From: Tetragonia tetragonoides
Lineage: Eukaryota > Streptophyta > Magnoliopsida > Caryophyllales > Aizoaceae
Assembly (NCBI GenBank): GCA_038025085.1
Contig: CM076152.1
Span: 39,712,501 to 39,776,500 of the forward strand
Direction: 5' to 3'
DNA: 64,000 bases
Shown here: piece after piece, positions 50,946 to 62,266 of the stretch
Layout of the letters: every line of letters begins with the position of its first letter
Position numbering within the stretch: position 1 is the stretch's first letter
Notes under the pieces: generated by a model
Seen by the model: the letters and a program-made list of their open reading frames with translations, nothing else
Databases searched by the model: none
What the model was told of the DNA's origin: nothing
Position numbers and translations under genes: made by a program

Positions 50946-53479
50946 CCATACAAGTTTTTTGTAGGTTGATTAGAGCAAACAATGACATGATTTTATTGGG
51001 CTTTGGGTAAGGTGTCTCTCTCTCTTCGACCAATCCAATTGGTGTTGGGCTTTGAACAAGTGGCATGATATAACTGTCAAAAGCCGATACGACATGATAG
51101 GAATTAGAGATAATTCTAACCGGTTCGTGTTAAGAGTTTCTTACAAGTTAAATTAAATGGTCGAGTAACACATTTAGTTAATAAGTTAGGTTAGGGTTGA
51201 GATTTTCAACACGAACATGACCTATTTTTGCCCCGTTTAATTAAAATTGTCAAATCAAAATTCAAATAACTTAAAATAAGTATATGATCTGATAGAATCT
51301 CGACTATCTTGAACATTTACATTGTTCATTTTTACACTATCTAATGTAAACCACATATGATTACGACTTATGATTATTCGGGTAAACTTTTTATATTTTT
51401 CTCATATTTCAATAAGTTTATAAAATAAGTAAAGATAAACAAGGTTTTTTTTTTTTTTTTGAGGGAAGTAAAGATAAACAAGTTGATAGATTATTAATGG
51501 GTAATACAATTATTAAACAGGTTAGATGCAGGTCAAAAATTATTAACATGTTTGATAAATTAGTTAGGTTTGAGTTAAAAGATTCTCAACCTGTTTATGG
51601 ACACTAATACGACACGACACAACCTATTTAACGCCTCTCATGATATGTGCATCAAATATACTATTTGAATTCTTGACCTATTCTACTTGACCAATGCAAA
51701 ACTCCTTCCACTCTCTGTCTAAATTGATTATCTATGACTATAACTATCTCTAGAGAATTATTTGCTGATCTTCCTCTCCCTCTCTCATCACAATTCAGTG
51801 AACAAGATAGTGGGTTGTCAACTTGTCATATCTCTCCCCATCCACCACAATTTTACAAGTAGGTGGTGAAGGATTGACAAGTCTTTTGTTATAGCTTCAA
51901 GTTATCTTAGTATTGTTTCTTTAGTGTTTGGATCCTCTGCAGTTTTATTTCTTTACTGTCATTTTTCCTCTCTATCTCTCTCCTCTACATGTTTAAATTT
52001 CCAAAACTCACTCCCTCTATCTAAGGACCCAAAACCCACCCCCTCCAATCTAAAGGTGAAGATTTAAAGAACTATACTCTGTTGTTCTTTTTAGAACAAC
52101 AGAGAATCCTTACCCGTTCTTTATGAGGGAATCAAATCCATCTTAGTAGTTCGTACCATGGAATATGTGTTTGATGAGTCTTTGTAAGTGGCCACATGTT
52201 TAGGTAGGGTTGTCTGAAAACCCAATTAATATAATCCACGTTATATGATATACTAATAGTAGTATAGCTTAAAGAGCGGCGGACCTACGATGTCTATGTG
52301 GACTTATGGAGTACTGTATATACTAATCAAGGTAGCATGGAAACGGAAAAGGTAAACATAAAAAACGCAAATTTTCAAAAATTATTACATGCAAGGAAGT
52401 ACAAACAAAAACTCAGACACAGAAAACGGGAAACGTAAGCTGAGTGTCATTTCCATGCTTCCTTGTTACTAACAGCAGCTAGATTTTTGCATCACAAGCC
52501 AAAGTGAGATTGGACGATCAAAATTGTTGTATACTCAAAGGTTGTATATATGCCGCACATTTCAATGGGCTAACAGTAGCAGCCTAAACCGGCATGAGAT
52601 GATGACGCTTGCAGTGATCCAGATGAGATAGAAACATGTTCTTAATCTATATTATTTTAACTTAAATCCGTTTTTTAACGGCTAATTAACAGCTATATGA
52701 ATTCAGAAATTTCGTGGTTCTACAAACTTTCAAGTTCGTAAAGTGAATAAGTGATCCATCCAGAAGCTGCAAACATTTAGGGACAAATAAACCAGATATG
52801 AACATGTGGATGAAAATTGTCCAATTACATGGTTTGGTTCTCCATATTCAAATTATTAGCATCACAAATTATGCTTTCGTATAGATAATCAAATTTCAAA
52901 TCTTATTCGTTGAAAAGATATGTGTAGTAAGTGTAGACCTGTTACATGGGTCGATTAAGCAGGTTATAAATTGGGTAATTTAGGCTCGAGTTATTTTCGA
53001 GTCAAGTTCATTTTTTTGAGTTACAAATGGATTTGAATTAAGAAAATTGTGTTTGAATTGTAAAAATTAAAAAAGGATCAGTTTGGATTTCAGGTGAGTT
53101 TTTAATATCTCTAGTGTTGACCCAATATTAGGAATCACTTGCTCTCACAACAGAACTAACAGAGTTGGAATTAGAAATGATTATTGATTGCATTTATGTC
53201 ATACACATTTGTGTTTCCTCTTGTGTTTGTTTTGTTTAGTCACGCATAAGATCATGATGACCAATGGGTAAAATTTGTAGTACTATTAGTTTGACTGCGT
53301 GTCCTAAAAGAGATCTACGTATCATGTTTTCATAGTCTCGATCTTACGCCAAATTTTTTCAACTAATGAGCAACAATTTCATAAATCGATTTGGCACATG
53401 ATTAATGCGAAAAAATAAACAAAATGAATTTCAACCATCAAAGTGCAAAATTAGGACTCAAACTCATCTTTATCTAGAA
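50946..53479. other. Intergenic repeat-rich DNA
   Basis: No gene. It contains one GGATCCTCT MITE (51929-52108). The rest is AT-rich; a poly-T run lies at about 51447-51460. Confidence 0.5.
51929..52108. mobile_element. MITE-like element (GGATCCTCT family), copy 2
   Basis: It starts TTTGGATCCTCTGCAGTT and ends AACAACAGAGAATCC, with the same C/T-rich interior (CCTCTCTATCTCTCTCCTCT) as the element at 42658-42853. Confidence 0.75.
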
Positions 53480-54515
53480 CTAGGACTTTACCCGTGCTAC
53501 GCACGAACAACCCATTTATCATTATATTTTTATGTTCAAATAACTTCTTGGATTTTTTAAAATTATACATAGGTAAATGAAGAATAATGAAATTTTTTAA
53601 AATTATACATAGGTAAATAAAGATTAATGAAAAATAGGAATTGGTCGAGACACATGTCATACCACTCATCACTCTCCGATTAAAAAATAAAATAATATCT
53701 ATCACTTGATTGAAATAATTTATGTCTAACCTATGTTTATACCTTCATATAAAATGTAGTTATATATTTAATATTTTTTCATATTAACGACGATTATCCC
53801 CACAAATAATAGTCAATTCAAATCAAATTGTGATATTACTTGCAATTTTACCCAAAACTATATATCTACATTTATTCCACAAATATCAGTCACATGTTAA
53901 TTGTCACATAACCTACGGTTATCCCCCCAAATATTAGTCAATATCACCTATCATGTAATACCCACAACTACATTACAACTTGAATATGATGATGACTTTA
54001 TATGTAACCATTGTCACACATGCGCTTATCCCTGTAAAATTAGACAAATAAATATTAGTGACATGTTTGTTGCCACATGACATACGCTTATCGCCATAAA
54101 TTTTATTCAAATATCAGCTATCACGTAATACCCACAATATATAACTTATTAAAAATAATGACTCTATATGTGACCCTTATTATCATATAACACGCACTTA
54201 TCCCCTAAAATATATTGTCACATCAAAATGTTTTTATTCCCTGTAATTATAAAATACAATAAAAGTGGTCACATTAAGTTCTCTTATACTCATAAATATT
54301 TAATAAAAGTGATGATCCAAAATAGAGTATTATATAAATTTTAAAATTGATCAAGTATTAAATAGAGATTTTTATTATTAGATTTAATACATAAAATTAA
54401 TGATCACCATAAAAACCATAATGACAAAATAAAAAAAAAGAAAAAAAAGAAAAGAAAAAATAATAGCCACTAATAATGTGACACACGTCACATTACCAAC
54501 GCTCTTACCCAAATA
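53480..54515 (-). mobile_element. Helitron-like element, copy 1
   Basis: Read on the minus strand, the end at 53480 has a hairpin CGTGC-GTA-GCACG followed by GGTAAAGTC and CTAG, then T. This is the 3' structure of Helitrons (hairpin about 10 bases before CTRR, inserted before T). The far end, at about 54470-54515 (GTCACATTACCAACGCTCTTA), matches the far end of 58109-58796. The inside has degenerate repeats around CGCTTATCCCCATAAATATTAG. The 5' TC end is not resolved. Confidence 0.6.
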
Positions 54516-54523
54516 TATATATA

Positions 54524-54550
54524 CTAGTTATATTCCCGTGCGATGCACGG
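54524..54550 (-). mobile_element. Helitron-like 3' end, second family
   Basis: On the minus strand there is a hairpin CCGTGC-ATC-GCACGG, then GAATATAA and CTAG, followed by T. The loop and spacer differ from copies 1 and 3. The extent of this element to the right is unknown; it may reach several kb. Confidence 0.5.
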
Positions 54551-55544
54551 TTTGTGTGTTAATATTAAATAAAATATATTTATTGGTATAAACTTTCAAG
54601 ACACATTTGGCATATGTCATATATGGATACAAAAATACTTTTCTATGAACCTCTTGATTCCTTAATATGCACAAACCTACCACATTACTCCAATTTTAGG
54701 GCAAAATACCAAAAATACACAATATCTCATTCGTTATAAACCAACTGGTTTTGTATAGCTAAATTTGTTTATTATTTTTTGTTGCAATTTTCTTCTATAT
54801 CCGGTCCAAAAGACCACTACCACTACTACTTCCATACTACTACTTTTTAATTTTGCTGTAATTTTCTACTGTATTCAGTCCAGAAAAGAGTATGCCCTAA
54901 GTATCAAATGGATGCAGTGAAATGATATTTAATTAATTAACAACCATGTATACCATTCATTGAAAGCTAATACATCCTTGTGCGTTGCACAATTTATACA
55001 AATACATTTGTGATCATATAATTAATAGTAGTAAAATAAGATCTGACACATGCATCTTACGTATTTTTTTTGACATGTCAATATTTTGCTTACGTATCGA
55101 AGCCTACATGTCAATATAGAAATTCTTTATATTTTCTTATACGCCCCATGCGAGGCACAAACTTGTAATCATATTATGAAATATGAAACGTAACTAAATA
55201 TAAACCATACAAAAAAATAAATTGTGTGGAATAACATTGAACTTAGGATGATCCAAATTTTTAAGATATTATAACGCTCTTTTAATCATACAACAACGCA
55301 ATTGAGCAAATAGATATTTTTTTGTGATTATTAATCATATGCATATATTATTATAAAACCATTTAATGAAATGTATTTGTAAGATACATGTATCTGACTT
55401 TTGGCGAGAAACATTATTTAATAAAAAAAATATGTATTAATGTAGGTTCATGCATATGTTAAAAGAAGATGACATGGCAAGCTATGTGGATGTGCCTTGC
55501 TTATGTGGATGTCCACTTGTCCATCAAGCAATTGTGCACATCCA

Positions 55545-55649
<105 letters not shown>

Positions 55650-55678
55650 ACTAGTTTTATGAGCACGGACTCGTTAAT

Positions 55679-55735
55679 ATCTCTGTTTTCTAGGTGATAC
55701 CTCATGTCTGTTTTCTAGGTGATACCTCATGCCTG
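55679..55735. repeat. 25 bp tandem duplication
   Basis: TCTGTTTTCTAGGTGATACC plus TCATG occurs twice in direct succession just right of the TA run. Confidence 0.85.
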
Positions 55736-56227
55736 TTTTATACTGCACAACTAAATTTACTTTTGACTATTTTAATTTTTTTGGTATGAAAGTTCCTTTT
55801 AAATCGATCTTTATCTAAAATAGAATGAATGTAAAAAAAATTAATATATGAAGATAATTTGGGGCCTACTTCAAAATTTCAAAACGAAAAGAAAAATCAA
55901 TTTAATGAAGTAAGATTTATAAGTTTTAGAGTTACGTAGCTATAAAAATATATTTTTTTAAGTTTGAAGTAATATAGGAATAAATCATATAATAAAGTCG
56001 AGTGATGATAATCATGTGGGACTAAGGGAGGATATTTGTTAAGCTATATGTGGCACAATTGTGCACATGTAGCGTGTAACATGTCATTTTTACACGAACA
56101 TTCTCTCTTATATGGCGTGTACATGTTATTAGCGCAGGGGAAGAACCTAACTTAGCTTGTATAGGACATACATATCTCATTTTGAAACTTCTTCACAAAT
56201 TTAATCTATTAAACTAAATGATTTTAT

Positions 56228-56433
56228 CCACATTCCCCCCATGCCTTGTGTCTGTTGGCTTCTAGGAACTATACTAGCCCCTTGTTGGTGCTACATTGAC
56301 GGGGCTAGTGCTTGCGCTGGTTGTTCAGCTACTCTAATATGTTCGCTATTGAACACGAGAGTCCGAACATGAAGTAGCAGGGGATGCCTCGGTCGCCATT
56401 CACTTGCACCCTCTTTTTTGACGAGCAAAAAAA
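56228..56433 (+). mobile_element. SINE family A, headless copy with 17 bp TSD
   Basis: It carries the body and A-rich tail of the family A SINE but lacks the tRNA-like head with A and B boxes. It is still flanked by a perfect 17 bp duplication, AAACTAAATGATTTTAT, at 56211-56227 and 56434-56450. It therefore inserted already truncated. Its central TTCAGCTACTCTAATATGTT segment is absent from the 10920 copy. Confidence 0.9.
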
Positions 56434-56559
56434 AAACTAAATGATTTTATTTTTGTAATATAAAAATATGCTAATATATAAATATATGATAAATTCAACT
56501 AATATGCTAATATATAAATATGTAATAAATCCAACTAATGATAACCGTTAATGGGTGAC

Positions 56560-58090
56560 ACTTGGATAATGAGTTGTTAGGCTATGTGGTAACCTTTGCT
56601 TATGCGTCGACTTAGGTGTCATCGTCACACGAAATTGGGCCTCTACGTGGCGTCCTACGCATGTCATGCCCACATGAATTGAACTTGGATGATATTTGTT
56701 AAGTTATGTGGCAAAGCTATGCACATGTAGCGTCTACGTGCCATTTTCACACGAACATTCCCTCTTATGTGGCGTTTACATGCTATCACCGCACAAAAAG
56801 GACCCAACTATATATAAGACACGTAGACGCTACATGTGCACAACTTTGCTTATGTGGCGGCTTAGGTGTCATTGTTACACGAATTTGGGCCTCTACGTGG
56901 CGTTCCACATGTCATGCCCACAAACAATTGAGTGCTTATGTGGCATCTCACGTGGCGTGCCCACATGATATTGACTCATTTTTATATCACCACTCGAATT
57001 AGTGCCCAATTTTAGTGTGATATACTCAATTAATGTATTACTAGTATGGTTATTCTACATATTTTTATCCTTAACCTATTTAAAACTCTCCCCAAAAAAA
57101 GTCAAACTTTATAAGCTTACATATAAGACAAATACATCTCATTTTGAAGTATTTTTCATTTCCAATGTAATGACGTAAAACTTAGATTTTTTATAATTGC
57201 GTAACCAAAGTTATTTTATTTTTTAGTTTGAAACAAATAGGCTAATAATTATAAATATTATATTTAATTACTATATTAATGTCAAGAATGAGGATGCATT
57301 TATTAATGTCACTTGTATGACTTGCTTGTGTGTCCGCTTATGTGGCGCTTAGATGTCATCACCACACGAAATTCTCCAAGGTGGCGTCCTACGTGGTGGT
57401 GTCCACACGAAATTGACTCAATTTTATATGGTTATCCTACGTGTTTTATCCACTTAACTTCTACGGAAACTTATAGAACACATATATCTCATATGAAGTA
57501 CGTTTTAAATCCAATTCATTGAAATAAGATTATAATTTTTGAGTTACGTAACTTAAATTATTTTATTTTCTATTTTGAAACGATATACTAATTTATAATA
57601 AAATTAATTATCGATGATGTATTAAACGCGTGACACTTGGATTATTTGTTAGGCTATGTGACAAGCTTATACGTATCTCGAGGTGGCGCCTATGTGTAAT
57701 CTTCACACAAACATGTCTCTTCCATGTGGCATCCCACATTTCAGCCTCACACAAAAAGAACTCAACTTTATAGGACATAGTACATATGTACCTCATTTTG
57801 AAGTATTTTTCGAACCTAATCCAATGGAGTAAGAAATATAATTTTTAAAGTTGCGTAATGAAAGTTATTTTATTTTATAATTTGAATAAAATTATAATTG
57901 TTATATTATGTTGTATTTGTGAAATCAAACAATGATCATTAATGATTGACCCACTTGGATGGGTGGCTTAGGTGGCAGCATACGTGTCATCACCACATGA
58001 ATTTGGGCACCGCGTGGCATCCCACGTGTCGTTCTCACATGAATATAGGCGATTGTGTGGCATCCCACGTGGCATGGCTACACGAAATGG
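56560..58090. repeat. Degenerate ACGTG-rich repeat array
   Basis: Five or more blocks (about 56560-56680, 56690-56960, 57320-57420, 57620-57760 and 57940-58090) reuse modules such as TACGTGGCGTCC, CACGTGTCAT, CCACACGAAATT and TTATGTGGC. Between them lie AT-rich spacers that also resemble each other (CTCATTTTGAAGTA, TTGCGTAAC, TTATTTTAT). It is probably the inside of a large transposable element. ORFs here (such as 56696-56968) are repeats, not genes. Confidence 0.7.
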
Positions 58091-58108
58091 ACCACTTTTA
58101 TATATATA

Positions 58109-58794
58109 CTAGGACTTTACCCGTGCTACGCACGGGCGACCCATTTATCACTAATTTGCTCATATCCTTGTAAATTTTAGTTACCTGTCATGTTAATGAC
58201 CTCAAAAATAAAAAATAAAAATTAAACATGTTTACCTTGTCATATTAGCGACTTTTATCCCCATGAAATATTAGTATTTTTTTTATGTAACCGACGCTTA
58301 TACCAACTAATATAATTTTTGTTATTACTCAAAAACCGGTTTGATCCCACTGTCTCTTAGTGTGTAAGAAGTTGAAAGATTAACCTTCTTTCGATGGGAA
58401 AATGATTTGTGACTGCTCATCATCTAAAAGAATGAAAAAATTATAATTTATCAAAATGTGACACTTGTAGTTACCTGTGCTTATAACCACAATTATATAA
58501 CAAAAAAATAATATAAATATATTTAATTCAGATTTTTATTATTTTCTTGAATAAAAACTAGAATTTAACTAATTGTCAAATCAATGTCATTAAAGCATTA
58601 TATTTATGTCATTTTAGATTGTATTAATTTTATTCAATTTTTAAGAAAAATAAGAAATATGAACAATTTCTAGCAATTATTATACAATATTTATTTATGA
58701 CAAATTATTAATGACAATAATCAAACCAAAAAAGTGAAAAGAAAAAACAACAAATGACCAATAAAAACGTGACACTTGTCACATTACCGGTGCT

Positions 58795-58796
<2 letters not shown>
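58109..58796 (-). mobile_element. Helitron-like element, copy 2 of family
   Basis: On the minus strand it ends in a perfect hairpin CCCGTGC-GTA-GCACGGG, then TAAAGTC and CTAG with T following. The first ~45 bp match the element at 53480 (GGACTTTACCCGTGCTACGC and CCCATTTATCA), and so does the far end (GTCACATTACCGGTGCTCTTA). It is about 690 bp, shorter than copy 1, and abuts a TA microsatellite. Confidence 0.62.
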
Positions 58797-58841
<45 letters not shown>

Positions 58842-58851
58842 AAATGATCAT

Positions 58852-60069
58852 ATACAAACCCCCCTTAGTATGCAAACCATACAAACCCCTTAATTAATGG
58901 GAGCCCTTAGATCATGATTTGACGGTCACGATAAATCATAAATTTATTAAAATGCAAAACACAACTTCATTAACATAGAATTACATATTCATTAACATAA
59001 AATTACAAATTCACTAAAATCAAACCACAAATTCATTAAACTATAAGCACAAATTCATTAAAAATAATTACAAATTCATTATTCAACATAATGATTCATT
59101 AAAAAGTAATTACAAATTCATTAACCCCCCACCACCACCACAGTCGCCACCTCCCACTCCCGCCCCCACCACAGTCGCCACCTCCCACTCCCGCCCCCAC
59201 CACAGTCGCCACCTCCCACTCCCGCCCCCACCACCCGCCCCCACAGTTCCCCGTAGCACCGCCACCACCACTATAACCATATTCTCTCTCCTCCCCTCAC
59301 TCTCTCCACCACCCGCCCCAACGGCCACCAAAACCACCGGAGAGGACACCTGCAGCGTCGCCTTCCATCACCCGACCGTTTCTCTCTCCTCTCACGCTTT
59401 TCAAGCCACAGGTCATCGACCACGGTCTAGTGGCCGGGGACCACAGATCTGAGGTCAGAGACCTCGAATTTGTAGTCTCCGACTACTAAGCGGTGGTCGG
59501 AGGCCACTGTGCTTCTCACCGGCGACATTTAGAGGAGAGAGAAACAGTGAGAAGGGAGAGAGAGAATCCGAGGTCGAGAACCGGAGAGAGAAGCCACTGC
59601 CGGAGAGAGAAACCACTGCCGGAGAGGAGAGAGAAATGGTCGCAGCAGAGGAGAGAGAAACTGTCGCGCCAGAGGAGAGAGAAACTTCCGCGGGGAGAAA
59701 TCAACGCCGAAGAGGAGAGAGAAATGGCCGCCGGAGAGAAAAGAAGTCACCGGAGAGTAGAGAGGTTGCCGGGAAGGAGACAGGGGTCGCCGGAGAAGAA
59801 GTGAGGAGAAAGAGAGCTCACCGGAGATGATGTGAGGAGAGAGAAAAGAGGAGAGAGAGAGGAGGAGCAAAATGAGGGTCTGTTGAATGTGTTGATTACG
59901 AACCATTCATCTGGTATAGAAATTGACGCGCGAAAAGACAATCTTACCCCCGTATTTTCACTTAATTCCCATCGTGTCATTTTCTTTTCCAGTAAATCAC
60001 GGCTTTTGATCTTGAAATTTAATTGTCAGGATTTGGTTTCTACGGCTGTATTTTAAGAGGGGTTTGTAT
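58852..60069. mobile_element. 1.2 kb inverted-repeat element with GC-rich core
   Basis: The left end, ATACAAACCCCCCTTAG (58852-58868), and right end, TTAAGAGGGGTTTGTAT (60053-60069), pair at 15 of 17 positions. Inside: a degenerate array of ACAAATTCATTAA units (58940-59125), three 31 bp GC-rich repeats (from 59141), a proline/alanine-type GC-rich segment, and a purine-rich GGAGAGAGAAA array (59530-59880). No TSD was found. Composition differs sharply from the flanks. Confidence 0.55.
59141..59233. repeat. 31 bp tandem repeat, three copies
   Basis: Units start at 59141, 59172 and 59203 with CAGTCGCCACCTCCCACTCC and are almost identical. A partial fourth follows. Confidence 0.9.
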
Positions 60070-60244
60070 AAGAGCCTCCACGTGTATATATATATATATA
60101 TATTAGATTTGATAGGGTAGTGGTACTCCTGATTATACTCACATCGTTTTTAAACTCTTTCTCCGATCCCACTCAATTACAACCTTGTAGTAAGAATATT
60201 ATTCTACTCTTAACTTTCTAGAAATACATATTTATTTGAAAACT

Positions 60245-60380
60245 CTTTTATAAGGCGGTATCATGTACGAGATATCACTTTTTTGTCTTGAAGTATCACT
60301 TTTTATTTGTTGTAGTATCAATTTATTGCTCACACGTATCATATCTCATGCATAAGACCGTCTTATATAAGTTTTTGTGT
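60245..60380. mobile_element. Short foldback repeat (TTATAAGGCGGT / ACCGTCTTATA)
   Basis: The ends AAACTCTTTTATAAGGCGGT and GACCGTCTTATATAAGTTTT are roughly inverse to each other. The inside repeats TATCACTTTTT. A related segment is at about 25388-25510. It is a MITE-like element. Confidence 0.6.
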
Positions 60381-60749
60381 TAAACAATTACCGTAGTCGA
60401 TTACGTAAACAACCTAGCCAAACTTAAATTTTAAATTAATAAAAATGGGATCTAAATTCAGGTAGGATACGGCAACAGGAATCCAATTTGCCACCCCAAA
60501 GTACAGCAATCATAGAACTATACTAGAACCTAATTAAATTTATCCATATTTGTCCCACACTCCCACAGTCCCACTTAATTAAGGGTGTTACTAAATACCG
60601 CCCCCAAATTACTACCTACCGCCCCCCCAAATTCCAATTTTGCCCTTTTTTAAATTTTCACTCATCCTCTCCCTCTCTACCACCCACTCTCTACCACCCA
60701 CTCTCATACCCAACCTTCATCAACATTCACTCAAGCAACGGCCGCGGAT

Positions 60750-60791
60750 GTCTGCCGGCGACCAGGAAGTGCCGTCGACGGTGGCGGAGGT
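60750..60791 (+). pseudogene. Exon-like fragment in foldback element, piece 1
   Basis: ATG plus 13 codons (MSAGDQEVPSTVAE) followed by GTAAAT, a possible splice donor. It is GC-rich compared with its surroundings. It could join in phase 0 to the piece at 61509-61578. Origin unknown. Confidence 0.4.
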
Positions 60792-60839
60792 AAATTTTTT
60801 TTTTGCGCATTTTTTTTTGCACAGTCGTCTGAAAGTTCC

Positions 60840-61030
60840 GACTCACCCTTGGGTGAGTCGTCTGCTACAGGCGACTAAACCTTGGGTGAGTCGTCTGCTA
60901 CAGGCGACTCAACCTTGGGTGAGTCGTCTGCTACAGACGACTCACCCTTAGGGGCGTCGTCTGCTACAGACGACTCACCCTTGGGTCAGACGTCTGCTAC
61001 AGACGACTCACCCAAGGGTGAGTCGAAAAT
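60840..61030 (+). repeat. 33 bp (11-codon) tandem repeat
   Basis: Units of 33 bp built on CTTGGGTGAGTCGTCTGCTA plus CAGGCGACTCAAC, about five copies with growing divergence. In one frame they read as LGESSATGDST / LGESSATDDSP repeats. Each unit is partly palindromic (GAGTCGTCTG against CAGACGACTC). Related sequence sits inverted at about 62095-62190 in the right arm. Confidence 0.85.
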
Positions 61031-61043
61031 TTCAGACGACTGT

Positions 61044-61067
61044 GCAAAAAAAATATTATTATTATTA

Positions 61068-61100
<33 letters not shown>

Positions 61101-61278
61101 TATTGTTATTATTATTATTATTATTTATTGTTATTATTATTATTAATATTATTATTATTATTATTATTATTACTGATTATTGTTTAATTAATTAAAAATG
61201 AAATTATTATTATTATTTATTATTATTATTATTTATTATTATTATTATTTTTATTATTTTTATTATTATTATTATTTA

Positions 61279-61376
<98 letters not shown>

Positions 61377-61395
61377 TATTGTTATTATTAATATT
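61044..61395. repeat. (ATT)n arrays, left arm
   Basis: Two long interrupted ATT/GTT arrays, 61044-61183 and 61203-61395. The Leu-rich ORFs here are artefacts. Confidence 0.95.
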
Positions 61396-61508
61396 GTTTC
61401 TTCCATGGTCCAAACGGAAATTTCAGACGCCTGTCCCTTGGTTCAGTCGGTTTTGATAGACGTTTGAATTTAAGATTAAGCTAACATTGTTTTCGTTGTT
61501 TTCGTTAG

Positions 61509-61578
61509 GTTCCTTTGGAGCGGTTCGGTGGTGATGGTGTTGATTACAGTACGCATTTCGTCACTGATGAGTTGGAGG
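61509..61578 (+). pseudogene. Exon-like fragment in foldback element, piece 2
   Basis: It lies between a T/G-rich tract ending in TTAG and GTAAAT, and reads VPLERFGGDGVDYSTHFVTD followed by ELE. Acceptor, open frame and donor together look like a captured or relic exon. The 'THFVTDEL' part is reminiscent of N-termini of MULE/FAR1-type proteins, but that is a weak impression. Confidence 0.4.
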
Positions 61579-61696
61579 TAAATAAAACAACAAATTACAA
61601 TAAAACAAAAAAGATAAATAAGAAACAACAAATTACAATAACACAAATAAATAACAATAACAATGAAACTCTTATATAAATATATAACAAATTCAT

Positions 61697-61824
61697 CTAG
61701 GGTCAATACATCATTTGGCAGCCCGCCAATCTCTCATATACTCCTCCATAATCGATCGAAAACCTTCCGCTTGCTCCGAAGGAATCAAACTAATGAAAGA
61801 CTCAGCTGCGACGGCTAGATGATA
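61697..61824 (-). pseudogene. Exon-like fragment in foldback element, minus strand
   Basis: The minus strand reads HLAVAAESFISLIPSEQAEG then FRSIMEEYMRDWRAAK and a TGA stop. Non-repetitive, amphipathic and coding-like, in contrast with the ATT arrays beside it. It may be the last exon of a captured gene. Family not recognised. Confidence 0.35.
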
Positions 61825-61828
61825 AATA

Positions 61829-61927
61829 ATAATATTAATAATTATAATAATAAATAATAAATAATAATAACAATAATAATATTAATAATAATAACAATAA
61901 ATAATAATAATAATAATAATTATAATA

Positions 61928-61981
<54 letters not shown>

Positions 61982-62046
61982 TAATAATAATAATAATAAC
62001 AATAATAATATTAATAATAATAACAATAAATAATAATAATAATAAT

Positions 62047-62077
<31 letters not shown>

Positions 62078-62083
62078 TTTTTT
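61829..62083. repeat. (AAT)n array, right arm
   Basis: About 255 bp of AAT repeats with AAC interruptions. It is the reverse complement of the left-arm arrays, as expected in a foldback element. Confidence 0.95.
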
Positions 62084-62266
62084 TTTTTTTTGTGTCGGTC
62101 GTCTGCCGATCTTGACTCACCCATGGGCGAGTCGCCTGTGGCAGACGACTCACCCATGGGTGAGTCGCCTGTTTCAGACGCCCGACTACTCCGACGAACT
62201 CGAAAATAAGTAAATTAGAGTAAATAAAGCAAAAAAAATTCGAATCCGTGAGTGGTGGTGGTGAGT

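Noticed and set aside
56696..57002. Cys/His-rich ORFs of 90-98 codons
   Set aside because: Repeated module translated in two frames; Cys and His come from TGTGGC/CACATG repeats, not from a zinc-binding domain.
59141..59233. CRISPR-like regular repeats
   Set aside because: Three directly adjacent 31 bp units without spacers in a plant genome: an ordinary minisatellite.
59493..59906. Charged or Leu/Ser-rich ORFs
   Set aside because: Low-complexity readings of a purine-rich repeat array inside a transposable element.
61198..61467. Leu-rich ORF resembling a membrane protein
   Set aside because: Artefact of the ATT array.
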